Assembly (NCBI GenBank): GCA_009773805.1 | Contig: WTXA01000002.1 | Span: 1-64,000 of the forward strand | Reading direction: 5' to 3' | Length of the DNA: 64,000 nt | From: Fusobacteriota bacterium | GTDB taxonomy: Bacteria > Bacillota > TC1 | Part shown: piece by piece, positions 35,935 to 44,973 of the stretch | Position numbering within the stretch: the stretch's first letter is position 1 | How the letters are laid out: every line of letters starts with the position of its first letter | Position numbers and translations under genes: made by a program | Notes under the pieces: model-generated | Told to the model about the DNA's origin: nothing | The model's database searches: none | The model's input: the letters and a program-made list of their open reading frames with translations, nothing else

Positions 35935-37374
35935 TTAATATATCTTCTCAACTATTTTCATATTATCAACAACAGTCTTAACTCTACTTAATGCTTTTGG
36001 AAGGTATTCAATTAAATCACTAGCTATCAAACTTTCCTGCCCTAAAACCCTTACTCCAAGATCTCCACTTAAACCATGTAAGTAAGTACCAAGAATAACT
36101 GCCTTATAAGTACCTATACCTTGGGCCAAAAGGCCACCAATAATACCAGAAAGCACATCACCACTACCGGCAGTTGCCATTCCAGGATTACCTGTCAGAT
36201 TAACCCAAACACTTTTACCATCACTGATTAAAGTTCTAAAACCTTTAATTATTGCTACACAATTATATATGTTTGCTGCCTTTAAGACACTTTCTCTTCT
36301 CTCTAATCTTTCACCTAAAATCATTTCCATTTCCTTAGGATGTGGTGTTAATACAACTTCACCCTCAATCCATTCACGTTTTATCCAACCCATTTTTAAC
36401 CAATAAAGACCATCTGCATCTATAAGCACCTTGCCTTTAAAAGACCTTAAAGTCTCTTCTAAGTCAAGGTTTTTTTCTCTTCCAAGTCCTGGGCCTATAA
36501 CCAGAATATCAATATCCTTATTTAAAAACAAAGACCAACCCTCTAACATTAGTTCAGGTTCTAATCCTAATATTCCTTCAAAGCTTTCTAGCCATAGAGT
36601 TACTAAACCACAGCCACTTCTTAAGGCTGACTTTCCAGCAAGAAGTCCTGCGCCTAACATTTCTTTCCTGCCACCAAGAATCCCCACTTTACCATAGGTG
36701 CCCTTATGTCCCTCTAAATCCCTTGAAGGTAGTATTTTACCTGCTTCAACAGCATTAAGATAATGAAGCTTGTCTGCCTCCTTAATATCATTCTCCAAGT
36801 TACTAGTAAATTCCAATTTTACCAAGTAAATATTTTTCAAATCATTACTCAATAAATGTTCAAACTTTAAATAACCTAAGGCTATAGTCATATCAACAAT
36901 CAAACCAGTTGGCATATCAATAGCTACTACTTTAGCTCCACTCATACCAATCCAATCAACTGCTTCTTTAACAATACCCCTTAAATCACCTTTTATACCT
37001 GTTCCAAAAATGGCATCCACAACTATATCTGGTTTCGCCAACAAAGAATTCCAAGGCTCAATATCAATTCCCATCTTCTTAGCTACGCTCAAATGAAGTT
37101 TTGCTTCATTACTATAGCCCTCATCAAAGAGAGTTACAATCTTTACTAAAAAACCTCTATTAAAGAGAATTCTAGCTAAAGCCAGACCATCTCCACCATT
37201 ATTACCTTTACCAACAAAAATATAGATAGACTTACCTTCAAGATTATAGCGATTAGACATTGCATAATAAATACCAAGGGCAGCTTCTTCCATAAGCACT
37301 ACACCTGGTAGTCCAATATCTTCTATCATCTTTCTATCTATTTCTCTTGAACCCAAATTACTTAAACCTAACAT
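35935..37374 (-). CDS. nnr: Bifunctional NAD(P)H-hydrate epimerase/dehydratase
   Basis: 479-aa fusion that repairs hydrated NAD(P)H. The N-terminal epimerase domain (about 1-200) includes FVGKGNNGGDGLALARIL (about 53-70) and VDAIFGTGIKGDLRG. The C-terminal ADP-dependent dehydratase domain (about 225-475) includes LGGRKEMLGAGLLAGKSALR and NPGMATAGSGDVLSGIIGGL. The first base of its ATG coincides with the last base of the acpS stop. It sits in the usual acpS-nnr-alr order. Confidence 0.94.
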   Translation of the reverse strand: MLGLSNLGSREIDRKMIEDIGLPGVVLMEEAALGIYYAMSNRYNLEGKSIYIFVGKGNNGGDGLALARILFNRGFLVKIVTLFDEGYSNEAKLHLSVAKKMGIDIEPWNSLLAKPDIVVDAIFGTGIKGDLRGIVKEAVDWIGMSGAKVVAIDMPTGLIVDMTIALGYLKFEHLLSNDLKNIYLVKLEFTSNLENDIKEADKLHYLNAVEAGKILPSRDLEGHKGTYGKVGILGGRKEMLGAGLLAGKSALRSGCGLVTLWLESFEGILGLEPELMLEGWSLFLNKDIDILVIGPGLGREKNLDLEETLRSFKGKVLIDADGLYWLKMGWIKREWIEGEVVLTPHPKEMEMILGERLERRESVLKAANIYNCVAIIKGFRTLISDGKSVWVNLTGNPGMATAGSGDVLSGIIGGLLAQGIGTYKAVILGTYLHGLSGDLGVRVLGQESLIASDLIEYLPKALSRVKTVVDNMKIVEKIY

Positions 37375-37730
37375 TATCCTACACCTATCACAAAAGCCAA
37401 GGCATATTTTTTCTCATGGCTGATGGAAACCTTAAATTCCTTAATCCCCATTTGTTCCATAGCAGTTTTGGCATCACCAAAAAGAGTAACCATACCTCTA
37501 TCTAGAACCAATATATCCTTGGCATCCTTTATTGTTACATTTCCAAGAATTTTAATTATACTTTCCTTAACAGCAAATCTAGCAGCCAAATAGGGAAGAG
37601 GGTCCTGGTGCTTACAGGCATAATCTATTTCTTTTTGATTAAATGCCATGGCTCCAAGAGATTCTCTTTCCAAAAATTTCTTCATTCTATTAACTTCTAC
37701 TATATCTGTACCTATTCCAATAATTTCCAT
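37374..37730 (-). CDS. acpS: Holo-[acyl-carrier-protein] synthase
   Basis: 118 aa. Transfers 4'-phosphopantetheine from CoA to ACP. It begins MEIIGIGTDIVEVNRMKKFL with the Mg-binding Asp8, and has YLAARFAVKESIIK (about 47-60) containing the second metal ligand. VSISHEKKYALAFVI is near the C-terminus. It is coupled to nnr. Confidence 0.95.
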   Translation of the reverse strand: MEIIGIGTDIVEVNRMKKFLERESLGAMAFNQKEIDYACKHQDPLPYLAARFAVKESIIKILGNVTIKDAKDILVLDRGMVTLFGDAKTAMEQMGIKEFKVSISHEKKYALAFVIGVG

Positions 37731-37734
37731 ATTA

Positions 37735-38376
37735 TTATTTTAACATAAAATCCATGCCAATCAAATGTCCATTATCTTTTAGCCACTTTTTCGCACTTTT
37801 ATAATTTGGTAATAAGGTTTCTACCCTCGTCCAAAAAACCTTGCTATGATTTCTAATTTCCATATGAACTAATTCATGAATATATATATACTCAATAACT
37901 TCAATTGGGGCCTTGATCAGATTTATATTAAGGTTTATCTTTCCTTTGGCTGTACAACTCCCCCAAATAGTCCTTTGTTTTCTGTATGTTATGGAAGTTG
38001 GCTTGTTAATGTGACCCCAAGCTTCTACTAAATCCTCTATCACAGAGATAAATTCTTTTTTTAAGAATCTATCAATGTTACTTTCACTTCCAATAGATAT
38101 TTCTTGTCCATAGACAGTTATTTTCTTGCCTTCAGTTCTTTTTACCCTTAACTCTCTTCCTAAAAGAAGAAACTTACCACTATCCCTAAATGAATCAGTT
38201 CTAATCTGTCTTATTTCATGTTGCTTTAATTTCTCACTAATCCAAAGCTGATGTTCCTTTAATTCTAACTTGACCTCAGCATCACTTAAATAATGAGGGG
38301 CTCTAACGACCACCTCATTATCCTTTACTGTAATACCTATAGATTTCCTGTGACTTCTGACAATTTTATAATCCAA
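37735..38376 (-). CDS. YgjP-like M48-type metallopeptidase
   Basis: 213 aa. The zinc motif HELVHMEIRNHSKVFW (HExxH at about 170-174, with the further His) follows the family segment RKQRTIWGSCTAKGKINLN. Members are soluble predicted peptidases of unknown substrate. The start is a TTG just after the mscL stop with only a weak ribosome binding site, so its translation probably depends on coupling. Confidence 0.87.
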   Translation of the reverse strand: MDYKIVRSHRKSIGITVKDNEVVVRAPHYLSDAEVKLELKEHQLWISEKLKQHEIRQIRTDSFRDSGKFLLLGRELRVKRTEGKKITVYGQEISIGSESNIDRFLKKEFISVIEDLVEAWGHINKPTSITYRKQRTIWGSCTAKGKINLNINLIKAPIEVIEYIYIHELVHMEIRNHSKVFWTRVETLLPNYKSAKKWLKDNGHLIGMDFMLK

Positions 38377-38378
38377 CT

Positions 38379-38771
38379 TTATTTCTCACTATTCTTTAAG
38401 GTGTCTCTAATTTCTCTTAACAAAAGAACTTCCTCTGCTACTGCCTCTACTACAACTTCTTCCACTACATCTTTTTTTCTTTTCATCTTCGCTAGTAATT
38501 TAATCATAACAAAGATAACTAGAGCTATGATTAGGAAATTAATAATGGCATTAACAAAAAGACCATATCCAACTTTAATACCCCTAACAGAAAATGTTAA
38601 ATCAACTAGATTGACACCACCTGTTATTCCACCAATAAGTGGCATAAGTATATCCTTGACTAAGGAGTCAATAATGGTCTTGAAGGCTCCACCTATGATA
38701 ACACCAACAGCCAAGTCCATTACATTACCTCTAGATATAAATTCCTTAAATTCACTTACAAATTTCTTCAT
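38379..38771 (-). CDS. mscL: Large-conductance mechanosensitive channel
   Basis: 130 aa from the ATG at 38771, giving the family N-terminus [20 protein letters not shown] behind GAGGATAAAG; the frame is open 24 bp further upstream. TM1 is [20 protein letters not shown] (about 19-38) with the glycine-rich pore constriction. TM2 is at about 70-92 ([20 protein letters not shown]), followed by a cytoplasmic helix. It protects against osmotic downshock. Confidence 0.94.
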   Translation of the reverse strand: MKKFVSEFKEFISRGNVMDLAVGVIIGGAFKTIIDSLVKDILMPLIGGITGGVNLVDLTFSVRGIKVGYGLFVNAIINFLIIALVIFVMIKLLAKMKRKKDVVEEVVVEAVAEEVLLLREIRDTLKNSEK

Positions 38772-38838
38772 CTTTATCCTCACAATTCTATTCATTTTAT
38801 ATTTACATTATATTAATATTAAGAAATTATTAAGTAAG

Positions 38839-38867
38839 TTGCAATAGTTTTTGAACTTTGTTATTCT
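38839..38867 (+). promoter_or_regulatory. Promoter of the MATE-cca-trxA-rhodanese unit
   Basis: TTGCAA (38839-38844), 17-bp spacer, TATTCT (38862-38867), 28 bp before the MATE start. Confidence 0.7.
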
Positions 38868-38894
38868 AATAAAAATAGGCAAAGGAAATAAGGC

Positions 38895-40280
38895 ATGAAA
38901 ACTGACAAACATCTTGAAGAAAAAAGTATTCCAGCTTTGTTATGGCTCTATGCAAGACCATCAATGTTTGTATCTCTTATAGCAGGTCTTTATGGTATAA
39001 TTGATGGTATTTTTATTGGAAGAAAACTTGGTCCACAAGGACTGGCAGCTATTACCTTAGCATTCCCTGTAATGTCGCTTCTTATTGGAATTGGGGTCTT
39101 ACTTAGCATTGGCACCTCAATTATAATAAATAGAACAATGGCTTCTGGTAACAGGGAGCTTGCTAAAAGCTATATTTTCAAAGGTATTCATTTGTATTTG
39201 CTAACAGCCTTTATTACCACGATATGCGGATTTTTCGCACCACAAATAATGCAAATACTTGGTACTGGTACTAATGAATATATTGTAGATTTAAGTCGTA
39301 GTTTTGTCTCTGTACTACTATTTGGCAGTGTCATCTATATGGCTCCAATTTTCTTAAACGATCTAATGAAGAACCTAGGTAAGCCAAAAGAAGCCATGTT
39401 TGCCATGATTGCTGGTACCATCACCAATATTATCTTGGACTACGTTTTTATCTTCATTTTTAATATGGAACTAGTTGGTGCAGCCCTTGCAACTATAACT
39501 GGTCAACTTGTTGCCTTCATACTAATATTCTTAAGTATAAGAAACCATAGTATTTGGGCAGTTAAAAGAGATAGATTTAATTCGAAATACATGCCTTACC
39601 TAAGAATCATAAAGACCGGATTTAGTTCCTTTATTATTCAAATTTCTACTATGATACTGCTCTTAATCCATAATAGACTCTTTCTATTTTATGGTAACGA
39701 GTTATACGTCTCAAGTTTTGGTATTATCGGTTATGCCCTAACTGCTTTTTGGTTATTGATAAATGGTTTTGTTGGTGGTAGTCAACCGATTATTAGTTTT
39801 AATTATGCACTAGAACTAGGTCAAAGAGTCCGCAAGACTTTGAAAATTAGTTTTATAACAATTTTAGTCTTTTCTACAGTATATAGTATCTTGTTCTATA
39901 TATTCCCAGATCAGATTATTTCAATATTTAGCCAGCATGATGTTCAATTGTTCAATTTAACAAGAAGAGGTTTTTATCTAGTTATGTATGCTCTGCCTTT
40001 TGCAGGGATAAATATACTTGTAGCGATGTACTTTCAATCAATTGGAAAAAGCAAAACCAGTATTTTTTTGGCAATCTCAAGAGTAATATTTTTCATGTTG
40101 CCACTGATATTGTTTCTCCCAAAAGCTTTGGGTGTAAATGGTATTTACTTGATTGTTCCTTTATCTGAAGTAGGGACTTCAATTTTATCAATATTATTCT
40201 TAAGACATAATTTAACAAAAGGAAAGATATATCTCACAGCAAGGAGCGATAATGAAAATAACAATACCAGCCAAGCCTAA
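38895..40280 (+). CDS. MATE-family efflux transporter
   Basis: 461-aa multidrug/toxin extrusion type transporter with about 12 membrane helices in two pseudo-repeats. The family segment GTSIIINRTMASGNRELAKS follows helix 2, and the second-half equivalent is GGSQPIISFNYALELGQRVR. Cation-driven export is inferred from family; substrate unknown. Its last 29 bp overlap cca. Confidence 0.92.
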   Translation: MKTDKHLEEKSIPALLWLYARPSMFVSLIAGLYGIIDGIFIGRKLGPQGLAAITLAFPVMSLLIGIGVLLSIGTSIIINRTMASGNRELAKSYIFKGIHLYLLTAFITTICGFFAPQIMQILGTGTNEYIVDLSRSFVSVLLFGSVIYMAPIFLNDLMKNLGKPKEAMFAMIAGTITNIILDYVFIFIFNMELVGAALATITGQLVAFILIFLSIRNHSIWAVKRDRFNSKYMPYLRIIKTGFSSFIIQISTMILLLIHNRLFLFYGNELYVSSFGIIGYALTAFWLLINGFVGGSQPIISFNYALELGQRVRKTLKISFITILVFSTVYSILFYIFPDQIISIFSQHDVQLFNLTRRGFYLVMYALPFAGINILVAMYFQSIGKSKTSIFLAISRVIFFMLPLILFLPKALGVNGIYLIVPLSEVGTSILSILFLRHNLTKGKIYLTARSDNENNNTSQA

Positions 40281-41454
40281 ATTAATAATTGATAGACTAA
40301 TTGGAAATGGCTATGAAGCTGGCTTAGTGGGCGGCTGCCTAAGAAATCTTTTACTTAATCTTGAAGTTAAGGATTATGATATAGCAACCTCAGCCACTAC
40401 TGAAGAGATGAAAAAAATATTTCCCGATTTGACAATTATTAGTATTGGGGAGAAGTTTGGTACTTTGATAATAGTAGTCAAAGGAGAAAATATTGAAGTA
40501 ACCACCTTTAGAAAAGAAAGTAGTTATCAAGATAATCGTCATCCTGACCAGGTGGAATTTATTAATAATATTGAAGAAGATCTAAAAAGGCGTGACTTTA
40601 CTATAAATGCACTTTACTATAATGACAAAGCTGGACTTGTTGATCTTTTCCAATCTACTAAAGACCTTAAAGAAAAAATTATTAGAGCAGTCGGTAACCC
40701 AATGGAACGTTTTAGAGAAGACTCCTTACGTATTCTAAGGGGTCTTCGTTTTGCAGCCAAACTTAGTTTTAAGATTGAAGATAAGACGAAAAAAGCTATC
40801 CTTGATTCCTACCAACTTTTATCTAATATCAAATTAGAAAGAATAGCTGTTGAGTTAGTAGAAATTTTAAATTGCGATAATATAGGTGGTTTGATCAAGG
40901 AGTATTCCCATGTGTTCCAGCAAATAGTTCCAAACCTTTCTAATATAGATACAACTAAAAATTTAGATAGGTTGGATCAAATGCCAACTTTAAAATTGAA
41001 ACTTGCCATCTTCTTCTCTGGCTTAAAGAATCCTGAACTAGCCTTTGATACTATGATGGACTTAAAACTGACAGTAAGTTCTAGGATCAGAAAATCTGAT
41101 CTAAAAGACATAGCTCTAATCATAGAATATGGGAATGACAATAACAATATAACAAAATCGAAGTTACTAAAAATCTTTAGGGCTATTAAATGGAATAGAA
41201 GTCTATTGGAAGAGATCTTAATCTTTAATAATCAACAAAAGCTATCATCTACGCTTCCGTCATTTAATATTAAGGATTTGGCTATAGATGGATACGATAT
41301 TATGAGTCTTGGTTTTCGTGATGATAAGATCGGGGAAATTATTGACGATTGTTACTACAACTTGCTCCTTGAAAAAATATCTAATAATAAAAAAGCTTTA
41401 TGTGACCATATCACAGAAATTTATTCTAAGAAGAATATAATTAGGGTAGATTAA
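40252..41454 (+). CDS. cca: CCA tRNA nucleotidyltransferase
   Basis: 400-aa class II nucleotidyltransferase that adds or repairs tRNA 3' CCA. It has GYEAGLVGGCLRNLLLNLEV (about 19-38) and the metal-binding DYDIAT (about 41-46). RRDFTINALYYN (about 110-121) and FREDSLRILRGLRFAAKLSF (about 153-172) follow. The usual Arg-Asp after GG is Arg-Asn here, a mild departure. Both tRNA-Leu genes in the window already encode CCA, so the role would be repair. The ribosome binding site AAGGAGCGATA lies inside the MATE gene. Confidence 0.92.
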   Translation: MKITIPAKPKLIIDRLIGNGYEAGLVGGCLRNLLLNLEVKDYDIATSATTEEMKKIFPDLTIISIGEKFGTLIIVVKGENIEVTTFRKESSYQDNRHPDQVEFINNIEEDLKRRDFTINALYYNDKAGLVDLFQSTKDLKEKIIRAVGNPMERFREDSLRILRGLRFAAKLSFKIEDKTKKAILDSYQLLSNIKLERIAVELVEILNCDNIGGLIKEYSHVFQQIVPNLSNIDTTKNLDRLDQMPTLKLKLAIFFSGLKNPELAFDTMMDLKLTVSSRIRKSDLKDIALIIEYGNDNNNITKSKLLKIFRAIKWNRSLLEEILIFNNQQKLSSTLPSFNIKDLAIDGYDIMSLGFRDDKIGEIIDDCYYNLLLEKISNNKKALCDHITEIYSKKNIIRVD

Positions 41455-41473
41455 AAACAAAGGAGCATGTGAA

Positions 41474-41785
41474 ATGAGTACAATTAAAATAACTAAAGAT
41501 AATTTTGAACATGAAGTAATGAAATCAGATAAACCAGTATTATTGGACTTTTGGGCAGAATGGTGTGGACCATGTAGAATGGTTGGACCAGTAGTTGAAG
41601 AGATTTCCAAGGATGTTACCGGTACAGCCAAAGTTGGTAAGATTAATGTTGATGAGGAAATGGAACTTGCACAAGCATTTAATGTGATGAGTATTCCAAC
41701 ACTTATTGTTGTAAAAGATGGCAAAGTTGCTAATCAGACTGTTGGTTTCCAATCAAAAGAAGCCTTAATGAATTTATTGAAATAG
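41474..41785 (+). CDS. trxA: Thioredoxin
   Basis: 103 aa with active site FWAEWCGPCRMVGPVVEEIS (WCGPC at about 30-34) and the cis-proline in VMSIPTLIVVKDG (about 71-83). The standard bacterial length and motif suggest general protein disulfide reduction. It is followed after 6 bp by a rhodanese-domain gene, fitting a small redox/sulfur unit. Confidence 0.96.
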   Translation: MSTIKITKDNFEHEVMKSDKPVLLDFWAEWCGPCRMVGPVVEEISKDVTGTAKVGKINVDEEMELAQAFNVMSIPTLIVVKDGKVANQTVGFQSKEALMNLLK

Positions 41786-41791
41786 GGGTAG

Positions 41792-42052
41792 ATGATGATT
41801 AATAGCATAACTGATAAAAGCAGTATAATTGATATTAGAGAACCTTATGAATTAAATAGCGGTTATATTGAAGGAGCTAAAAATATTCCTATGAATCTAC
41901 TTTTAATGGCTCCAGATAACTATCTTGATAAAAGCAAGACTTACCATATAATCTGTCAGTCAGGTGCTAGAAGTAGTAGAACTTGTATGATGCTAAAACA
42001 AAAAGGGTACAATGTTATTAATGTTGATGGGGGAATGTATTCCTACAGATAA
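41792..42052 (+). CDS. Single-domain rhodanese
   Basis: 86 aa. It has SIIDIREPYELNSGYIEGAK (about 10-29) and the active-site loop IICQSGARSSRTCMML (about 50-65), with catalytic Cys52-type followed by QSGARS. It may move sulfane sulfur or be a detoxifying partner of thioredoxin. It uses ATGATG, either of which may be the start, close to GGGGTAG. It ends directly before a bidirectional terminator. Confidence 0.88.
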   Translation: MMINSITDKSSIIDIREPYELNSGYIEGAKNIPMNLLLMAPDNYLDKSKTYHIICQSGARSSRTCMMLKQKGYNVINVDGGMYSYR

Positions 42053-42054
42053 TA

Positions 42055-42089
42055 AAAGGGTTTAGAGAAATTTCTCTAAACCCTTTTCA
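42055..42089. terminator. Bidirectional terminator between rhodanese and crp-like genes
   Basis: Perfect 17-bp palindrome arm AAAAGGGTTTAGAGAAA / TTTCTCTAAACCCTTTT with no loop to spare. It contains the stop of the Crp/Fnr gene and ends both converging transcripts. Confidence 0.88.
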
Positions 42090-42736
42090 TTTATTATAAC
42101 AATTTTGCCTCGACCTTGTTCTATTAGTCCTTCCTCTTGGAAGACTTTTAACATTCTTGAAACCACTTCTCTAGCACTGCCAATATCCTTAGCTATTTGC
42201 TCATGGGTTACTTTTATTTTATCTCCACCCGCTCTATCGGATTGATCTAGCAAGTAATTTGCCAGTCTTTTTTCTATGCTACTAAAAAGTATCTCTTCAA
42301 TAGCAAACATGACTTCAGAAAATCTCTCCATGGCATTTCTTAAGGAGAAATTCTCTGCATAAACATTCTCGTTTGCTACCTTGCCAAAAGCTGCAATATT
42401 AATCAATATTGCCTCAGTATCCAGTTCAGCAGCTATATGAACTTCAAAATTTATGCTATTTAGAATACATGATGCAGACAAGACACAAGTATCACCAGGA
42501 TATAATCTATAAAGAGTAACTTCTCTACCATCTTCAGATAATATAAATACCCGAAGCATACCTGTCTTTATAAGTAATACCCCAAGACATTCCTCGTCTG
42601 CACTATAGATACTATCATCTTTATGAAAGACTTTCTCAGCACTATTATTTAAAAGTAGATTTTTTTGGGTAGCTTCTAGTTTCTCCCAAAAAGTCAAATA
42701 TTTCTCAATCAGTTTTTGATTTTCAATATTAATCAT
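42062..42736 (-). CDS. Crp/Fnr-family transcriptional regulator
   Basis: 224 aa from the second ATG (42736), which is 9 nt from AAGGG; the first in-frame ATG at 42745 touches that site. The cyclic-nucleotide-like sensor barrel (about 20-135) includes GREVTLYRLYPGDTCVLSAS (about 71-90). The winged helix (about 150-222) has HEQIAKDIGSAREVVSRMLK (about 175-194) as recognition region. The FNR-type N-terminal cysteine cluster is absent, so it is not an Fe-S oxygen sensor of that kind. It is last in the degV-murT-gatD-deacylase unit and overlaps the deacylase by 8 bp. Confidence 0.9.
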   Translation of the reverse strand: MINIENQKLIEKYLTFWEKLEATQKNLLLNNSAEKVFHKDDSIYSADEECLGVLLIKTGMLRVFILSEDGREVTLYRLYPGDTCVLSASCILNSINFEVHIAAELDTEAILINIAAFGKVANENVYAENFSLRNAMERFSEVMFAIEEILFSSIEKRLANYLLDQSDRAGGDKIKVTHEQIAKDIGSAREVVSRMLKVFQEEGLIEQGRGKIVIINEKGLEKFL

Positions 42737-44285
42737 TACCCTCATCCCTTCTTAAGAACTTACCAAAATCCCCTTTAACTACACCATTTTCATATGCTAT
42801 CTTCCCATCAAGAACAACCTTTGCTATACCAGTTGGTGGAATATTGATCCCAGCATAGCTCTCATAATGATCTATAGTTTCATAGTCAAAGACTACAATA
42901 TCTGCTATTGCACCGATCTCAAGCTTACCTCTATTTTCTATTCCCATAATATGAGCTCCAGTCATTTTTGAAATAGCAGATTCTAGACTAAGATCTCTTC
43001 TATCTCTAACATAGTCACTGATTACCTTAGGAAATGCTCCAAAAAGTCTTGGATGTGGTCTGCCACTTGGAAGTCCATCACTACCTATATATGTCTGTTC
43101 ATCACCAAGTAGTATCCCTATCTCCTCCAAATCAAACATTTCTCTAACTACCATGGCTATTTTACCATTTTCTTTTTTGAGCACCTCAATTAGCTTAGAA
43201 AAATTACTTGAACCATCACTCTTTGCTAATTCCCCTATACTATACCCATAAGTAGGAAGATATATATTGTCGAAGCCAACCATTAAGGACATATTATCCC
43301 AACCATCAACAGTATAATTCACATCCCCCATTTCCCCTTCCACTGAAGTCGAATAATCCTTGTCCTCGTACTTTTTTAGGTCACGGTCTTCTGGTGGTAA
43401 TAATTGATTTAAAAAAGTACTTCCTGTGGTATAAGGGTGTTGATCTAGTGTGAGTGGAACACCTTTTTTTCTTGCTTCTTTAACCAATTCTAGAATTTTG
43501 CTTGCTGTAATTCCGAATTGCTTATTTTTATATGATCTGCAATGTGATATATGTATTTTAGCTCCAGTTTCTCTTCCTAATTCAATAAACTCCATCATTG
43601 CCTTAGTCATATCTAGTCCATGACTTCTTATATGGGCCATAATGATCCCATCATATTTTTTTGTAACTTTAGCTAAGGCTACAAGTTCATCACGACTAGC
43701 AAAGACACCAGGTAAATATGATAATCCAAGAGACAAGCCAAATGCCCCTTGAAGTAGTTCTTCTTCATAAATCTTTGATATTTCATCAATTTCTCTAGGG
43801 TTTAAACTTCTATACTCTAGACCAGACACATAGCTTCTTAAGGCACTTAAACCAATTAGGTAGCCCATATTATGGGACATTCTTCCTTTTGTCAATTTAG
43901 TCAGTCCATTTAGATCATTAAACTCCCAATTCTGACCAAAATCCCCTAAGATAGGTTGTGTATACAATCTATACTCTGCCATTGTTCCCTTGTTAAAGGG
44001 TATAGGACTGATTCCACATTGACCTACAATTTCTGTAGTTATACCTTGTTTTATCCTAGAGTGCTTAAATTCCTTCTCTAAAAGTGGTAAAAAATCCCCA
44101 TGACTATGGAGGTCTACAAAGCCTGGAGACACAATTAAGCCGGTAGCATCAATTACTTCTCTACCGGCTAATAAAGTTTTACTAATTTTAACTATTCTAT
44201 TGCCAACTATGCCAATATTTCCATAATATCTAGGTGTTAGTTTACCGTCTATAATTAAGCCATTATGTATAACTAAATCAAACAT
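42729..44285 (-). CDS. N-acyl-D-amino-acid deacylase (D-aminoacylase family)
   Basis: 518 aa. Amidohydrolase-fold enzyme: VSPGFVDLHSHGDFLPLLEK (about 53-72, HxH zinc ligands) and GITTEIVGQCGISPIPFNKG (about 81-100, with the bridging cysteine of D-aminoacylases). IIMAHIRSHG (about 214-223), HISHCRS and GSDGLPSGRPHPRLFGAFP follow. It would release D-amino acids from N-acylated forms, or act on D-residues from peptidoglycan. It overlaps the gatD-like gene by 8 bp and the Crp-like gene by 8 bp, so it is expressed with a cell-wall-type pair. Confidence 0.9.
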   Translation of the reverse strand: MFDLVIHNGLIIDGKLTPRYYGNIGIVGNRIVKISKTLLAGREVIDATGLIVSPGFVDLHSHGDFLPLLEKEFKHSRIKQGITTEIVGQCGISPIPFNKGTMAEYRLYTQPILGDFGQNWEFNDLNGLTKLTKGRMSHNMGYLIGLSALRSYVSGLEYRSLNPREIDEISKIYEEELLQGAFGLSLGLSYLPGVFASRDELVALAKVTKKYDGIIMAHIRSHGLDMTKAMMEFIELGRETGAKIHISHCRSYKNKQFGITASKILELVKEARKKGVPLTLDQHPYTTGSTFLNQLLPPEDRDLKKYEDKDYSTSVEGEMGDVNYTVDGWDNMSLMVGFDNIYLPTYGYSIGELAKSDGSSNFSKLIEVLKKENGKIAMVVREMFDLEEIGILLGDEQTYIGSDGLPSGRPHPRLFGAFPKVISDYVRDRRDLSLESAISKMTGAHIMGIENRGKLEIGAIADIVVFDYETIDHYESYAGINIPPTGIAKVVLDGKIAYENGVVKGDFGKFLRRDEGND

Positions 44286-44973
44286 TATTCTTAATTGCTT
44301 TCTTAAGCTTATTTTCTATATGATCATTTAAATTAATGAGTCTTAAATTTCCCATTTTCTTTTCTAGTGCCCTTTTGATCAATATATCTGCAAGCTCACT
44401 ATTTTTTGCTAGCACTGGTCCATGAAGACTAGTAGCAATAATACCTTTGTGAAGAAGACCTTCTTTACTATCCCCCTTATTTACTAAGCTATCATAGTCA
44501 TGAAGATAGGTTTCCTTGATGTTCTGATAGCCTATAAGTGCTATTTCCTTACCGTCTACAACACTATTAATTACTACTTGACCTTCTAATTCATCTTCTA
44601 GTTTTACGGTTACTATATCTAAAATTCCCAGTCCAGGAATTTCTTCTTTATCATTAATACTTGCCTTACCAAACATAGATAGACTAGATCCTGTTAAAAA
44701 TAGAGGCCTACCACTTTCTATGTATTCCTGCAATTCTTCTGACCAGCCTCTTAGACAATCTACAACTAATCTTTTCTCACGGTTTCTACCTCCACCAATA
44801 TAGATGAGGTCTAGTTCATCAAAGTCTATATTTTCGTTGATGGCATATTCAATTATCTCTACAGGTATCTTTCTTTCTTTAAGTCTTGCTTTTAAAACGT
44901 CAACATTACCACCATCACCAAAAGCATTTAATTGCTCCTTAAATAGATGGCCAATGACTATTTTACTATCCAT
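44278..44973 (-). CDS. GatD-like amidotransferase lacking the catalytic cysteine
   Basis: 231 aa, clearly homologous to GatD, the glutaminase subunit of lipid II isoglutaminyl synthase. The shared N-terminus is IGHLFKEQLNAFGDGGNVDV; IYIGGGRNREKR and TSLHGPVLAKNSELAD with the catalytic-type His are also shared. GatD proteins have a nucleophile motif like TICGGYQFLGK. Here the same-length segment is FLTGSSLSMFGK (about 92-103), so Cys is Gly and GG is SS. The only cysteine in the protein is elsewhere (VVDCLRG). Glutamine hydrolysis by the usual mechanism should be impossible. It overlaps the murT-like gene by 16 bp. Confidence 0.88.
   Translation of the reverse strand: MDSKIVIGHLFKEQLNAFGDGGNVDVLKARLKERKIPVEIIEYAINENIDFDELDLIYIGGGRNREKRLVVDCLRGWSEELQEYIESGRPLFLTGSSLSMFGKASINDKEEIPGLGILDIVTVKLEDELEGQVVINSVVDGKEIALIGYQNIKETYLHDYDSLVNKGDSKEGLLHKGIIATSLHGPVLAKNSELADILIKRALEKKMGNLRLINLNDHIENKLKKAIKNNV

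Noticed and set aside
42062-42736. FNR-type oxygen sensor
   Set aside because: The N-terminal cysteine cluster needed for the Fe-S centre is not present.
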